From: Ampelocalamus luodianensis
Taxonomy: Eukaryota > Streptophyta > Magnoliopsida > Poales > Poaceae
DNA: 64,000 bases
Direction of reading: 5' to 3'
Assembly: GCA_036346255.1 (NCBI GenBank)
Contig: CM070634.1
Location: 82,091,020 to 82,155,019 of the forward strand
The notes under the pieces were generated by a model, which was given only the letters and a program-made list of their open reading frames with translations, did not search any database and was not told the origin of the DNA. Shown here piece by piece: positions 22,072 through 33,232 of the stretch (position 1 is the first letter of the stretch; each line of letters opens with the position of its first letter). A program made the position numbers and the translations under genes.

Positions 22072-22544
22072 TTAGGCCTGTTTGGTAGAGCTTCGAATTC
22101 TCATTTTTCAGATTCTGCTCCTGATTATCTGAGAATCCACTTCTCTGAGAATCTGGAGCTCCCTGTTAAAAGCGTTTGGCTGGTAAGTTGGCTCCCAAAA
22201 TCATATGAGGGGGATTAGAGGCAAATAGACTATGTTACCCCTAGTTGTAATAATTCAATTGTCTTTGCGTCTTTCTCCTATGTATTTGTACTTGAATTAC
22301 AGAATTTTTTCCCTTAAATTTGTTTAGGTCCAATGCCAGGTTATATTGCATTTACACTTCATAATGGATTACAACTGTGTATAAGCAAATTTTGTACTGT
22401 TGTCGCTGTGATAGATGAAGCTAGAGATATCGCATTCATATCGTAAAAATGTTCAAATGATTATTAAATGATATTACGTACAAGTATTAAAATGATAAAT
22501 GAGTCATAACAAAAGACCAACAAAATTCGCGAGTAGTGTGTCCA

Positions 22545-23892
22545 TCATCCCGAATGAGCAATTGCACTTGCAAGGTCATCACGGAAACTATCCATGGATG
22601 TAGCACTAGTTTGCGACGTTGACGCATCCGATGCATCCTGAGAAATGACATATTTGGTATATCTTGATGGTATTGTGGGCACATAATTAGGATCCCGATC
22701 GAACCTACGAAAATGCATGTCCGACGACGCATGTTCACGTATGAAGTTGTGGATTCTCATGGTTGCTGCAACAATCATCTTTTGCTTGGACATAGGAAAG
22801 CTCGGCATCTTAAGAAGAATTCTCTATTTCATCTTCCATACACCAAATGACCTCTCAATTACGTTGCGAACACTCGAGTGCAAATGGTTGAATTTCTCTT
22901 TCTCACCACTAGGAGCAACACCTCTCCGAAATTCTGGAACATGATACCTTTGGCCCTTGTATGGTGCTAAGTACCCAGGCCTGTTCGGATAACCGGCATC
23001 GACAAGATAATATTTACCTACAACATAATACGAAAAATTCATGTATATCAACATCCAATGCATGAACATTACAAGTAAATATTTTTGTAAATGATACGAA
23101 GCAAAGAAAATTACCCTGTGGAGGATGTGGAAAAACTTCCTGGTCTACATCCAATGCATGATAAAGCACACTAGTATCGTGCATAGCTCCTGGTTGTCCA
23201 ATAGATGCGTATGTGAATCGCATGTCAAAATCACATACCCCCATGACATTCTGTGTTGCACTTCCTGATCTACCAATATATATAATTAGATCTTCGAGCA
23301 ACGATTGCAGAATGTGTGTACCATCGATAGCTCCAATACGATCTTTGAAATGTGGCCACATCCTTCGATCATTTCTAATTCTACTGTGAACCGTAGAGAA
23401 GTTTGGATCCTTTGGCCTTACAAAATCTTTAGACATTCTGACCACACATTGCAAAACCTCATCAAACTTCCTGCTAATTGTCTCACCAGAATGCTTGAAC
23501 CGATTCTGCGCTCTTCGGTTAGATTCACAGCCACCACATATGTATAGGAAAAGAACTAGTGCTTCAATTGAACTTGTATGTGTAGATGATTTCAAATCAT
23601 ATGTACTCACCAAGAGGTCATGTAGACTGTGAAAGATCGTAGCATTCATACGAAACATGTGGTAGCTTTCCCCCGGAGTGGTCAAAGTTTCTTTCACCCA
23701 ACCCATTCCACTAAGCCGAGAAGTCCTAGGCTCATTCTTGTCCAAGTAAGTTGAGTGATAATTATCCATGATAATTGCAGTAGCAGCGAGGTGACTTGAC
23801 ATGTCTTGCCACAGACGTATCATCTGTACGTCACACTCATGTTCCTCATCTGATAAATTACTCCCTTCACTATCGCTCTCAGAAGACGACAT
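22545..23892 (-). pseudogene. Harbinger DDE transposase with a premature stop
   Basis: Exon 1 is 23115-23892 (an earlier in-frame Met lies at 23916), intron 23018-23114 (GT-AG), exon 2 from 23017. The DDE_Tnp_4-type catalytic residues are visible: Asp in RIGAIDGTHI, Asp in YYLVDAGYPN and Glu in NVIERSFGVW. VMGVCDFDMRFTYASIGQPG is a strong family signature. A TAG at 22824-22826 follows VWKMK where relatives usually have Trp, consistent with TGG to TAG. After it the frame stays open to 22545, about 93 further residues. The catalytic triad is encoded before the stop, but the C-terminus would be lost. Confidence 0.88.
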
Positions 23893-24111
23893 CTGTACAT
23901 GCACATACAAAAACACAACAACATAAATGGCAATTTAAAAATACATGAGCACGCATTGGGTCGAAATAACAGTTTATAACTAGTGAAAAATGTTTTATTA
24001 TCCAAAAAAGGTCTTACAACTAATAGAGAAATAGAGAATAATAAAGGCGAATACAAGATAAACTACTTGTAGTAATGTCTACAGAATCATCCTAACGTTA
24101 CAATTAATTTT

Positions 24112-25099
24112 CTATTTGCCATACTTGGCATCATACTTCCTTTTGAGCCATGCAAATCGTTCTTCACTACTGCACAAGGTCATAAACACTTCTCTTTGCT
24201 CCTTCTTGACGAAAATTTCAGATGCAATGAAGTGCTCATTACTCCCATTAATAGCACCACACTCTTTAACCGATTCCATTACATCCTTGATGCTACACAC
24301 CGAGTTTTCCTCTCTCTTTTTTGCAAATGCTTCAAAAGATGCATGCGACTTCTCATTCAACTCAAGAATTATTCTCAGTTGATCTTGCATGACCACAGAA
24401 CCACTCTTTGGTTTCTTGCCCTTATCATTGCTAGGGCCGCAAACTCTCTTTCCTTTCCTACCAATTGGTGATTCATCTTCACAATCACTGTTATATTTTT
24501 CATCACACTCATCTTCAAGCTCTTCAATATCAATAGCTATCGGTGCACACACAGGGTTTTGAGGCAATGTTCCTATTGCAGGAGACCAATGGTCTTCACC
24601 GGTGTTGCAAATATCGTCAAACATCTTGGACAACAACTCCTCATTTTGAAATCCAGCCTTCTCAAACTTGGAACATCCTTTATATTCATGTCAATGCCAA
24701 GTGTTACACGTTAAACCTTCACTAATAATAGAGCTAGGTGTGTACATTAGTGCATTAAAAAATAGTTAATGAGTAATAACATACTTTTTTTAAATTTCTT
24801 CCACCGTTCGGCCTGACCTTTATTGTATTCTTTTCATGGTCCCAACCTAAGCATGTCTCCTTTGTCCTCAATTTCCTCTAAATATTGTAATCGTTCTTTA
24901 ATTTATCCCATTTGTTCTTTAATTGCAACTTTTTGTATTGCAGCCCAGTCTTCTCTGCAAATTTTTGTATCACAAGAGTATACCATGGATTGTTCAAATG
25001 GGTACTCGGGCGATTGTCTGCCTCTACTTGTTCAACGAATAATTCACACACTATCCTAGTGTTCTCGTCGTTCCACTCAGCGTTATCAGCCATCTGCAT
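24112..25099 (-). pseudogene. Harbinger Myb/SANT-like DNA-binding protein, disrupted
   Basis: The first part, 24878-25099, encodes a Myb/SANT-like domain (WNDENTRIVCELFVEQV, GLQYKKLQLKNKWDKLKNDY) of the plant Myb_DNA-bind_3 type. A TAG at 24878-24880 breaks it; the same frame then continues with RKLRTKETCLGWD. A further exon, about 24690 to 24112, encodes the C-terminal part (CSKFEKAGF, MFDDICNTGE, an acidic stretch, and a basic KGKRVCGPSNDKGKKPK patch). In intact relatives this protein binds the element ends and helps import the transposase. The exact splice sites of the middle intron are uncertain. Confidence 0.8.
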
Positions 25100-27340
25100 G
25101 TTTGACCCAAGACATTTTGTTTACCAAATTGACATCAACAAGAAGATATGGCATACAAGTAGGCAGAGGTGTCATCGAGAAGCTAATCCGAATGGCAAAA
25201 AAAACGTGAGCACGCATTGGGTCGACTGCAGAAAATTTAACGTTTGAATATAATACATGATAATATGCTTAGACAATAGATAGAAACAACACAAATCCTC
25301 ACAATTGAGTGAAGTTGCGATTGCTCTCAGAATAGAGTTTGCAGAAGACCTAAATCTCTGCCTTTTCAATACTCAGTCTATACTCTTCATTAAATGATTA
25401 TAACAAAAGTTTCTAATCTTGAGCTCTCTAGGCAATCATTACTAATCTGTTAATACGACCTAACTGTTAAAAACCCCAACAAAGGCTTCCAGAATATAAC
25501 AGCCTATCAAAGGATAACTGAATGATCTCAAGATGACTAACAGTTAGAGATTACTCTCTGCAATACTGAGCAATATTCACATGATTAGAAATAGACCCAA
25601 AGGGACTAATAGAATAATCAGGCTGTAAGCAAGATATCAAATAATCCAGAAGATACTAAACAGTTATATAACTCTGGAAGAACAGAATGACTAGTAGTCC
25701 AACAGAAGACTTAAAACAGTTATATAATCTGGGTACCATACAGACTGATTGGTAATTGGTAATATCAGGGAACACAATCTGAATTTCAATCCCAACATTA
25801 CAAAACACTACTGATTTCAACATGAACAACTGATGATCTGTACAAGCCACTGCAATACAAGTATATTGCAATACTGGTGCATTCATTCACAATATATTTG
25901 CCCCAAACACTCCAACATTAACTACAGAGTGTAGCATCACATTGTGTGTTGAAAATTTATAGCTACAGAGTGTATGATCACATTAGCATTGCATCTTATA
26001 GCTACAAAATTGAAGCGAGAGGTATTGGCGGCGATGTGCCAAATAACAAAATTTTACTGCAAGGATGAATATCCAGTTCACACAAAATGGATTTCTTCTA
26101 GAGCTAGCATACTGAAATGGATTTCAATATTGAAGCAAGCAGAGGATACTTCTTTAATCTAATTTCAATACTGACATTACACAAAAATAATGATTTCTAC
26201 ATGAAGAACTGATAATCACATAATCATAGCCAAACCCATTCCAGGACCCGACGCATGAAATCCAGGATTTACATCACCTAAACGGAGCACAAAATTGAGC
26301 ACCCACACTCACACAGAGTGGACAGAAAGGGCAAGTAGCTCACAACTCCAATTGAAATGAACACGAATCATCCATGACACACACAAGCCATCCAACCATT
26401 CATCTCCAACTGATGTCAAGTTTTCTTGATATGTGCAACTACATTCAAAGATGCATGACAAAAATAATGAATCACGGAACGTTCACAGATGCAAGACAAC
26501 AATCATCAACCACGATTTGATGAAACTACATTGACAGAGAAAATTGGTTGACAGAACCATTAGTTCACATATGATTCAGTTCATACATGCATTACTTCAC
26601 AGATGCTTCAGTTCACAGAGTGTGTTGTAGCTTCACAGATCACAGATGCAAAACATAAATCAACAATCACGAATTGATGAAATTACATTCCAATAGACAG
26701 AGAAAACTGATGTCGGCCGACGAACAAGAAGGAGACGAAGGGAGGAGTAGGGAGGGCAAGGGGGATGGCCGGATCTAGAGCTCTACCTTCACAGGAGTCG
26801 GCCGGTGGTGCTCGGGAACGGCGGCAGCGAAGAAGGTGGGGAGCGGCGACGGCGAAGAAGATGGGGAGCGGCGGTGGCCTCTAGGGTTTCCTCGGTCGGC
26901 GGTCGTCCTCTTCTCCAGGCGGTGGGCTCCGGGTCTGGCGGCGGCGCAATGGAGGACCGGCGGGGTGCACACGGGGGGCAGAGGCGGCGCGCTCGGGCCC
27001 GACGCAGGAGTCACCTCGGTTGCCTCGGTCGCGAGAGAGGAAGAGAAAGAACAAAGAAAGAGGAAAGTCGAAGCGTCGGCCTCGCGCAGGGAACTGGGGG
27101 GGGGGGGTTAAGCGGATGGCAATCGGCGGGTAAATAACTTTAACTTCAATGGGTATTTTCGTTCTATCAAGTTGGATTCTCGTGAGAATCCAAGGAAAGG
27201 CTGCTTCTCCTCGCTAGTGTATTTTTGAGACAGCTTCACACGAGAATCAGAATCGAGTGGTTTTGAGAATCAAGGTGTTTGGTACGGCTTCACGAGAATT
27301 GATTGAGAAGCTGGGAGTAGAAGCTGTACCAAACAGGGCC
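25100..27340. other. Non-coding right part of the Harbinger element
   Basis: AT-rich to 26700 with local subrepeats (cagttatata at about 25660 and 25717; ttcacagatgc around 26480-26650). A GC-rich block follows at 26700-27115, probably the leader/promoter of the minus-strand Myb-like gene. Open frames here are short and unconvincing. Confidence 0.5.
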
Positions 27341-27343
27341 TTA

Positions 27344-27761
27344 GTATGTATGATTTGTTTTTCTTGTAGCTGAGATTCTTGGCTCATAATAATGGCCTGG
27401 CTCAAATGCGCGTGACCTGAGATTTGCTCCTTTTTATGGCGCATCCGTACGGACATGGAAAACTGCAAAAGGCTAATAAATTCACTTGGGCATATAAAGT
27501 CGAGTCAATGCGCAGGTAGACGCAAATATCCTTCTCTAATCGCGGTGTTCGACTCGCAGCATGCGCTCAAGAATATGTGCCACGGATCAGTGATTCAGAC
27601 CTCAGTTTAGTCTCTACTCTTTAGCACCGAGCGAATCCATGATGAAAATAGAGGAGTTCTACTGTTGAGGTTATTGCACAATACTATTGAAATGTCAAAT
27701 TCATACATAAATAGAAAGAAAACAAATTAAAAATATACAATATAATAAATTTAGTACCTCG
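27344..27761. other. Intergenic
   Basis: No gene, RNA or clear repeat recognised between the Harbinger right end and the hAT remnant. Confidence 0.4.
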
Positions 27762-28258
27762 CTAATAGATAATGTGACCCAAAATGTCCATAGCACCTCT
27801 CCAATTTACATACTCAACTTTTGTGAAGACACCCCTCCCAAAGTGAATAGGTTGTGACGGTTTCTTAAAAAGAAATAAATAGAAACAAAAGGTGATATCC
27901 TTTTCCACACTATATTCCAACCAATCGAACTTATACCATGATTCTTGAAAAGATTTTGAAATTGAACCTTGCCATTTTTTTGAAAAATCATGACCAATCG
28001 GTTGAGTTAGACCCTTCAACAAATATGCACTCCTAACTTGATCTCTAATCTCATTAGGATAATCTTCAATTGGTTTACGACATGCTGGATCGGCAATAAT
28101 TTTATCTGTATTATAAATTCACGCGGAACATTTTTTGCTTTAGTTCTACTCCCTACAGTCGGAGGGTTATTGCTAGTTGCATTATTTGAGAAATAATTGT
28201 GCAAAGTTTGCTTCTCTATTTTTGTAAATCTAAAAAAAATTAAACGACAACCAGTCAA
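27762..28258 (-). pseudogene. TTF-type zinc-finger hAT transposase remnant
   Basis: Two frames on the minus strand. The upstream one (28016-28258) has KQTLHNYFSNN and PPTVGS, the usual N-terminus of plant TTF-finger transposase-like proteins. A different frame follows with ADPACRKPIEDYP, EIRDQVRSAYLLKG, TQPIGHDF, SFQESWYKFDWLEYS and CFYLFLFKKP, the TTF-type finger block. Only this N-terminal portion remains; the catalytic region and dimerisation domain are missing. At least one frameshift is present near 28110. Confidence 0.75.
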
Positions 28259-28259
28259 C

Positions 28260-29390
28260 CACTAATTAAATAAATTGGCTAATCAGCTAATGGCTACTGT
28301 CCTGATGTTCACTAATCAATTAAACAACAATTTGCATCAATTCATCAATCACAAATTAAACAACAACCACCGATTAAACATTTGCATCAATTCATCAATC
28401 TTCAAGTCAAGTCTACCTACATTTGCAACAGACAACAAAAATTAGGAATTTGGGAGAGCCAAGAAACAAACTCACTAGTGCAGTGGTGCTTGCCTGCCGA
28501 GTGCTGATTGTCGTCTCCCCCCGAATCGCCGTGAGGCGCCAGCCACCGCGGTCCCGCGCCCCACCTGTGCCTGTGGCCCTTTGTGATTCGGCCCTCATTG
28601 GCGCCGCCGCGTGGATGCGGCAAGATCGCCCGCCCCAAGTCACCGACCACCTTCCCCTTCGTTGCTCCGCGCTAGGCCGTCGAGTCGCCGAGAGGCTGAT
28701 CGCCTCCCCCACTGTGCCAGGCCACTGAGTCGCCGACCGCCTCCCCCTCAGTGAGTCTCTCACTCTCTCGAGTCTGAGCTTCTAGGCTATGAGGGCATGA
28801 GTGCGTGACCACATGAGGCCCTTAGGAGTTAGGCCTCAGACCTTATCTGTTATCTCTAATTGGATTTGGGCTGGCAGCCGACTGGGCCTTAAGCCATATG
28901 CGTCGATGAATCGAAGAACAACCCACACTGCTGGACTTTCTTCAACCTCCAGCTGAACTACTAATGGCTACAACTCAACGCTGCACTAGCAATGTCGCAG
29001 AGCACCTAGCTCTCGCCAGTGCTCAGTGGGTACTAGGGGTCCGGTGGGGGAGGGGGACGGGTGCTCGAGCACACGCTAGCGCCCACGGTGGACTCGCCCC
29101 TACTAACACATGTCCTCTTAAATAGAAGCGGCCCATTTGTTGCGAAGAAAGGTAATCTCGATAGATCAGTTGCACACTTGCATGGTGCACCGTGGTTAAA
29201 ATTTTTTGAGACATGCGCAGTAGTTAATTGATTGGCATTAGGGTTAAATGCTTTCTTAGTGCTAATATGTTATATCTATTATGTTATTAAAGCAGAGTCA
29301 AACGAAGTCACCACGTATGATCTTAAGGGCTAGAAATTCCCATATTAATAGGTGGAAAAAGAGAAAGATCTACACCACCGATCTTGGTGG
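28260..29390. other. Non-coding; probable leader of the TTF-type relic and unique DNA
   Basis: 28413-28790 is GC-rich with overlapping open frames on both strands, in the position of a 5' leader for the minus-strand TTF-type relic. The rest shows no gene. I find no clear terminal repeats. Confidence 0.35.
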
Positions 29391-29392
29391 AT

Positions 29393-30125
29393 CCAGTATA
29401 ATAAAACTGAAATTCAGAATAAAAATATAATAAAATTAGTAATTTGATTTTCATACGAATTACCAAGTAAAAGAGTTCATATCAAATACAAAAAAACTGA
29501 AGTTCATAATAAAAATAAAATCAGTAATTTGATTTGTATACGAATTCCTAAGTAAAAGAGTCAATGTCAAGTACAACAAAACTGGAATTTGAAATAAAAA
29601 TAAAATAAAATAAGCAATTTGATTTCCATACGAATTTTTAAGTAAAATCCCTAAATAAGTATAATTCAAAATAAAAAATGGAAACAAGATTTGTATACAA
29701 AATCCAACAAAAAAACTAGAATTCAAAAAAATAAAATAAAATTAGCAATTTGATTTCGATACGAATTCTAATCATTATATTTCAGAATACAAATTAAGCA
29801 ATAATTGGCAATTAGATTTGTGTATGAAATCCAACAAAAAATAAATTAAATTGGGAATAAACATAAAATAAAGTTACCAATTTGATTTCAATACAAATTC
29901 CAAAGTAAAATCCCTAAATAATTGTAATTTAGAATAAAAATTAAAGAGAAAAAAATAGCAATTGGATTTGGATACGAATTCCAAGAAAAAAAGAACTGAA
30001 ATTGGGAATAAAAAATAAAAGAAAAATTTTAATTTGATTTCCAAATGAATTACAAAATAAAATCCCAAAATAACTAAAATTCAGAATAAATTAAATAAAT
30101 TTAGCAATTTGATTTGTATACGAAT
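29393..30125. repeat. AT-rich degenerate tandem repeat, about 85-130 bp period
   Basis: The block aatttgattt...atacgaatt recurs about eight times (near 29440, 29525, 29625, 29745, 29878, 29963, 30030 and 30105). The blocks are separated by aaaataaaat-rich spacers containing aaactgaaattcaga-like text. Unit length varies. No coding capacity. Confidence 0.75.
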
Positions 30126-30508
30126 GATGTCAGAAGAGATACAGAAGAAGCTACCACGTCCACTCCCAAGGTCACATATTTATATTGTTGCTTCTTATGG
30201 AATAAAAATAAAAAATAAATAAAATTTTGATTTAAAAAATATAAGTTATAACGAGGATATCACAAATGGTGTGGGAGAAGACCACAAAAGAGTGCAATGG
30301 CATCGATCTATCCTACAAAAAGTCATTCACCCATGGGAAGCGAAGAGCCGAGGGGGCGATGACAAATATGAGGACAATGTCGTGCTACTCGTTGGAGCAA
30401 TTAAAGAGAGAAATGTAGTTTTTTACAATTACAAGGAAGACGCATGTGCACACGCACTCCCACCACCACACACGCACGCACACATGAGTATGCCCCCTTA
30501 GCATATGC
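30126..30508. other. Short unique stretch
   Basis: No gene recognised; a 76-codon plus frame at 30271 has no known similarity to me. Confidence 0.4.
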
Positions 30509-30719
30509 TAGTGTTCCCCTAGGCGGCCACCTGGGAGCTCGGCGCAAGGCTCCTGTCGCGACTCGGTGCCAATCGGCCACATAGGCGCTTGACCCGCTTA
30601 GGTGGTCAACGTCGGTCCAAGGGGGACCTAGGCTGGGCGGTCTGGGGCGGAGCATGGCAGTCTGAGGCGGGGCTAGGTAGGGTCGGGCAAAGAAAAAAGG
30701 TAAGTGAAGACTCACCCGT

Positions 30720-31793
30720 TGATGAGGACATGACCCCTATAGATACAATCAAATTTGCTATGCTTGCTGTTCCAAATACAAGAGCTCGTACACTTCACTT
30801 AAATTATAAGGTGAGCTCGTTTTTAGGAGTGTCTTTATATTATATGAACTATATGATGCTACCTAATGATGATATATATATATATATATATATCATCATT
30901 AGGTAGCATCATATAGTTCATATAATATAAAGACACTCCTAAAAACGAGCTCACCTTATAATTTAAGTGAAGTGTACGAGCTCTTGTATTTGGAACACCA
31001 TGTCACTTTTGGTCCAAGGCAAGCAAGCAGTTCGAGCTGAACCTGTTTTGGAATCCAGTTCGGCCTCCAGAATCAGCCTGACAACATCAACTTAAAACAG
31101 GCATAACTTTCGCATACGAACTCCGTTTGAGGTCCACAAGTACTTGATTGAAAGCTTATTTCGTCCTCTTTCCAACGGATCCGGCCTCATCTTCAAATTC
31201 ATTCTGGACTGATCACAATCATTAAAAGAATACGTTATATCACTTATTTGGGCCAATCTGGGCCTTGTAATCATACTGAACTTGGCCCATCTGCCGGCGG
31301 GCCACCTAGGGATGTAGTTACTGTTTACATGAACAGTAATCTATGAGATTAGTCCCACCCCCTTAGTTCTATTAGATGTGTAGCTCCTCATTCCCTATTT
31401 AAGGAGGTCGCACCCCCTCTAGCTTTCTTGGATTTTGTTTATGTTTAGTTTGCCTTCGTTGCAACTTGTATCTTTTGTGTGTGTCGACTAGACCACCCAA
31501 TTAAGATCCTTATTCAGAATCCCAACTCAATTCAATATTTTAATTCCTATTTGCAATTTCAGATTGCTTAATCTTGTTCTTGCGTGCTTCTTCGGTGTAT
31601 GCAGGAATCGACCTTCGTGGTCAGGTACCGGGTATTCGTGCACGGTTGATAACGACTTGTCGAACAGTTCAGCGATTGCGTGGTTTCGAGCCTTGCGTGT
31701 TCGTAGCCAGGATCGTGAGAGTTGAGCGACGCCTACCGAACCTATCGTTCTCATCGAAAGATCGGGCCAAAACAAGGACCTTCGGGTTCATCA
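30720..31793 (+). repeat. 5' LTR of the gag-only element, with palindrome
   Basis: 1074 bp, TG...CA. Matches 35167-36176 except that 30883-30997 is an inverted copy of the preceding 115 bp, replacing the AT microsatellite of the other LTR. Confidence 0.92.
30768..30997. repeat. Perfect 230-bp palindrome in the 5' LTR
   Basis: Arms 30768-30882 and 30883-30997 are exact inverse complements over all 115 bp, centred inside a short (AT)n run. The partner LTR lacks the second arm. Confidence 0.97.
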
Positions 31794-32439
31794 GGTGGTA
31801 TCAGAGCTACAGTTCATCGGTGAGAATTTTTTTCCTACAGTCCACATAGCCCAAAAATCAAAAAAAATATAGGTTTAGTTCATTGTCCAAACCAATTTGT
31901 GCCTTTGCAATTCATTCATTTTAGTTTGCTTTATTGAATTGTCGTTGCATCGTGGAGTCGTCGTGCTGGATTCTTGTCTAGATTGGTCTAGCTTTAAGGT
32001 TTCTTGTGGATCGTCTAGCCTTGAAGAGATACGAAACAATTAGTAGATCGGTTCGTACGAGAAGATTTGGCCAGCGGCGGCTATAGGAAAAAAAAGTGCG
32101 AGCGGCCAAAAAAAAACATAACCTATCACGGCGGCGGCTCCTAGACATTCTGGTTTTCGTGCGCAAGAACAGAGGCGGCGGCTGTGTAGAAGGAGCAGCG
32201 GTGGCTGTTTTTGGTGTTGCACTGGTGTTTTGGTTATGCATGTGAGAATAGAAGATTCATCAATGCCTTGCGTGACATGGTTAATTGATGTGCTAGCCTT
32301 CTACAAAAGATTGATGTGTCCTTTGGCCTTTTGACTTCCGCATGGAGGTTTAGGTTTATTCTTTGCTTTTTGGCTGCAGCCGCAACATATTGTTGAGTGC
32401 TAGGTGCGGCTGGTCACGTTCAGGTGAAGAAACAGATAA

Positions 32440-32762
32440 AAGAGCCAAAAAAATGGTACGGTAGCAATCCGAGAGAAATTTTGGGTACTGTAGCACGTTT
32501 CGGTCACTGCAGCATGCAGTTTGGTTACTGTAGCAGACAGAGAAAAAACCCGTTTCGGTTCCCAGTGGCTCAAAAAATAACATCTGGTTCGCGCATTGCT
32601 ACAGTAAAATGTGGTTACTGTAGCAGCCCGAGGAAAAAAAAAAGCCTGCAGGCAGTTGTGAGTAGCTTTCTGAAAGAAAAAAAAAAGAGAAGAAAGAAAA
32701 AAAAGAGAAGAAAAAAAAAGAGAAAAAAAAGAGAAAAAAAAAGAGAAGAAGAAAAAAAAAAT
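32440..32762 (+). repeat. Leader with TACTGTAGCA repeats and a polypurine tract
   Basis: TACTGTAGCA occurs at 32486, 32526 and 32616, a variant CACTGCAGCA at 32505, and the inverse TGCTACAGTA at 32597. An almost pure purine run (G and A only) follows at about 32670-32760. All lie in the untranslated leader between the primer-binding site and gag. Confidence 0.75.
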
Positions 32763-33232
32763 CAGAGCTACCTCCTATCTGGATAGTTTTCCTTGTTCAG
32801 TTTGGCATAGTTTATCCTTTCCTTGCTTGCTTTCATAGTTCTTATGCTAGCCTTCCGTTGTTGCTACTAGTCGTTCTTATGAGTTGCTCTAGCTAGGCTT
32901 GGTTTAGACTAAGATCAGCACTTGTGACTAGTACTTTGAACTACTATTCAACTTTGCATACTGATTTGAATAATTGCTACTCCCTTGCTACATACTAGCC
33001 TTCCGAGCTCCATTTCCTACTTACTCAGCAGGTGCCGTTCCTCGCAATTGTTGGATTAATCGCAAGTGAGAGTATCACGAACCAGCCACCGGTTGTACCA
33101 GTTCCTTGCTACATTGGTAAGATCTTGTAAGAACTTGGTATAAGCTTGAGTGTGTGTGACTGTTGAAAACTCCAGAACCTAGTAGTTCATAGGGATATAT
33201 ACTGCAATTTGTTCCCTTGTTTTCTACTAACT

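Larger units (their letters stand above)
22072..27343 (-). mobile_element. PIF/Harbinger DNA transposon, two-gene type
   Basis: The element spans 22075-27340 (5266 bp). Left end reads GGCCTGTTTGGTA, and the right end in inverse reads GGCCCTGTTTGGTA, flanked by TTA on both sides (22072-22074, 27341-27343). Such ends and a 3-bp TTA/TWA duplication are diagnostic of PIF/Harbinger. It carries a DDE transposase and a Myb/SANT-like protein gene, both on minus, the two proteins jointly needed for transposition in this superfamily. Each gene has an in-frame TAG, so it is probably not autonomous. The 2 kb between the Myb-like gene and the right end is non-coding, with a GC-rich block at 26700-27115. 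Confidence 0.92.

Noticed and set aside
31796..31807. tRNA-like match (also at 39957)
   Set aside because: These are 12-base retroelement primer-binding sites, not tRNA genes.
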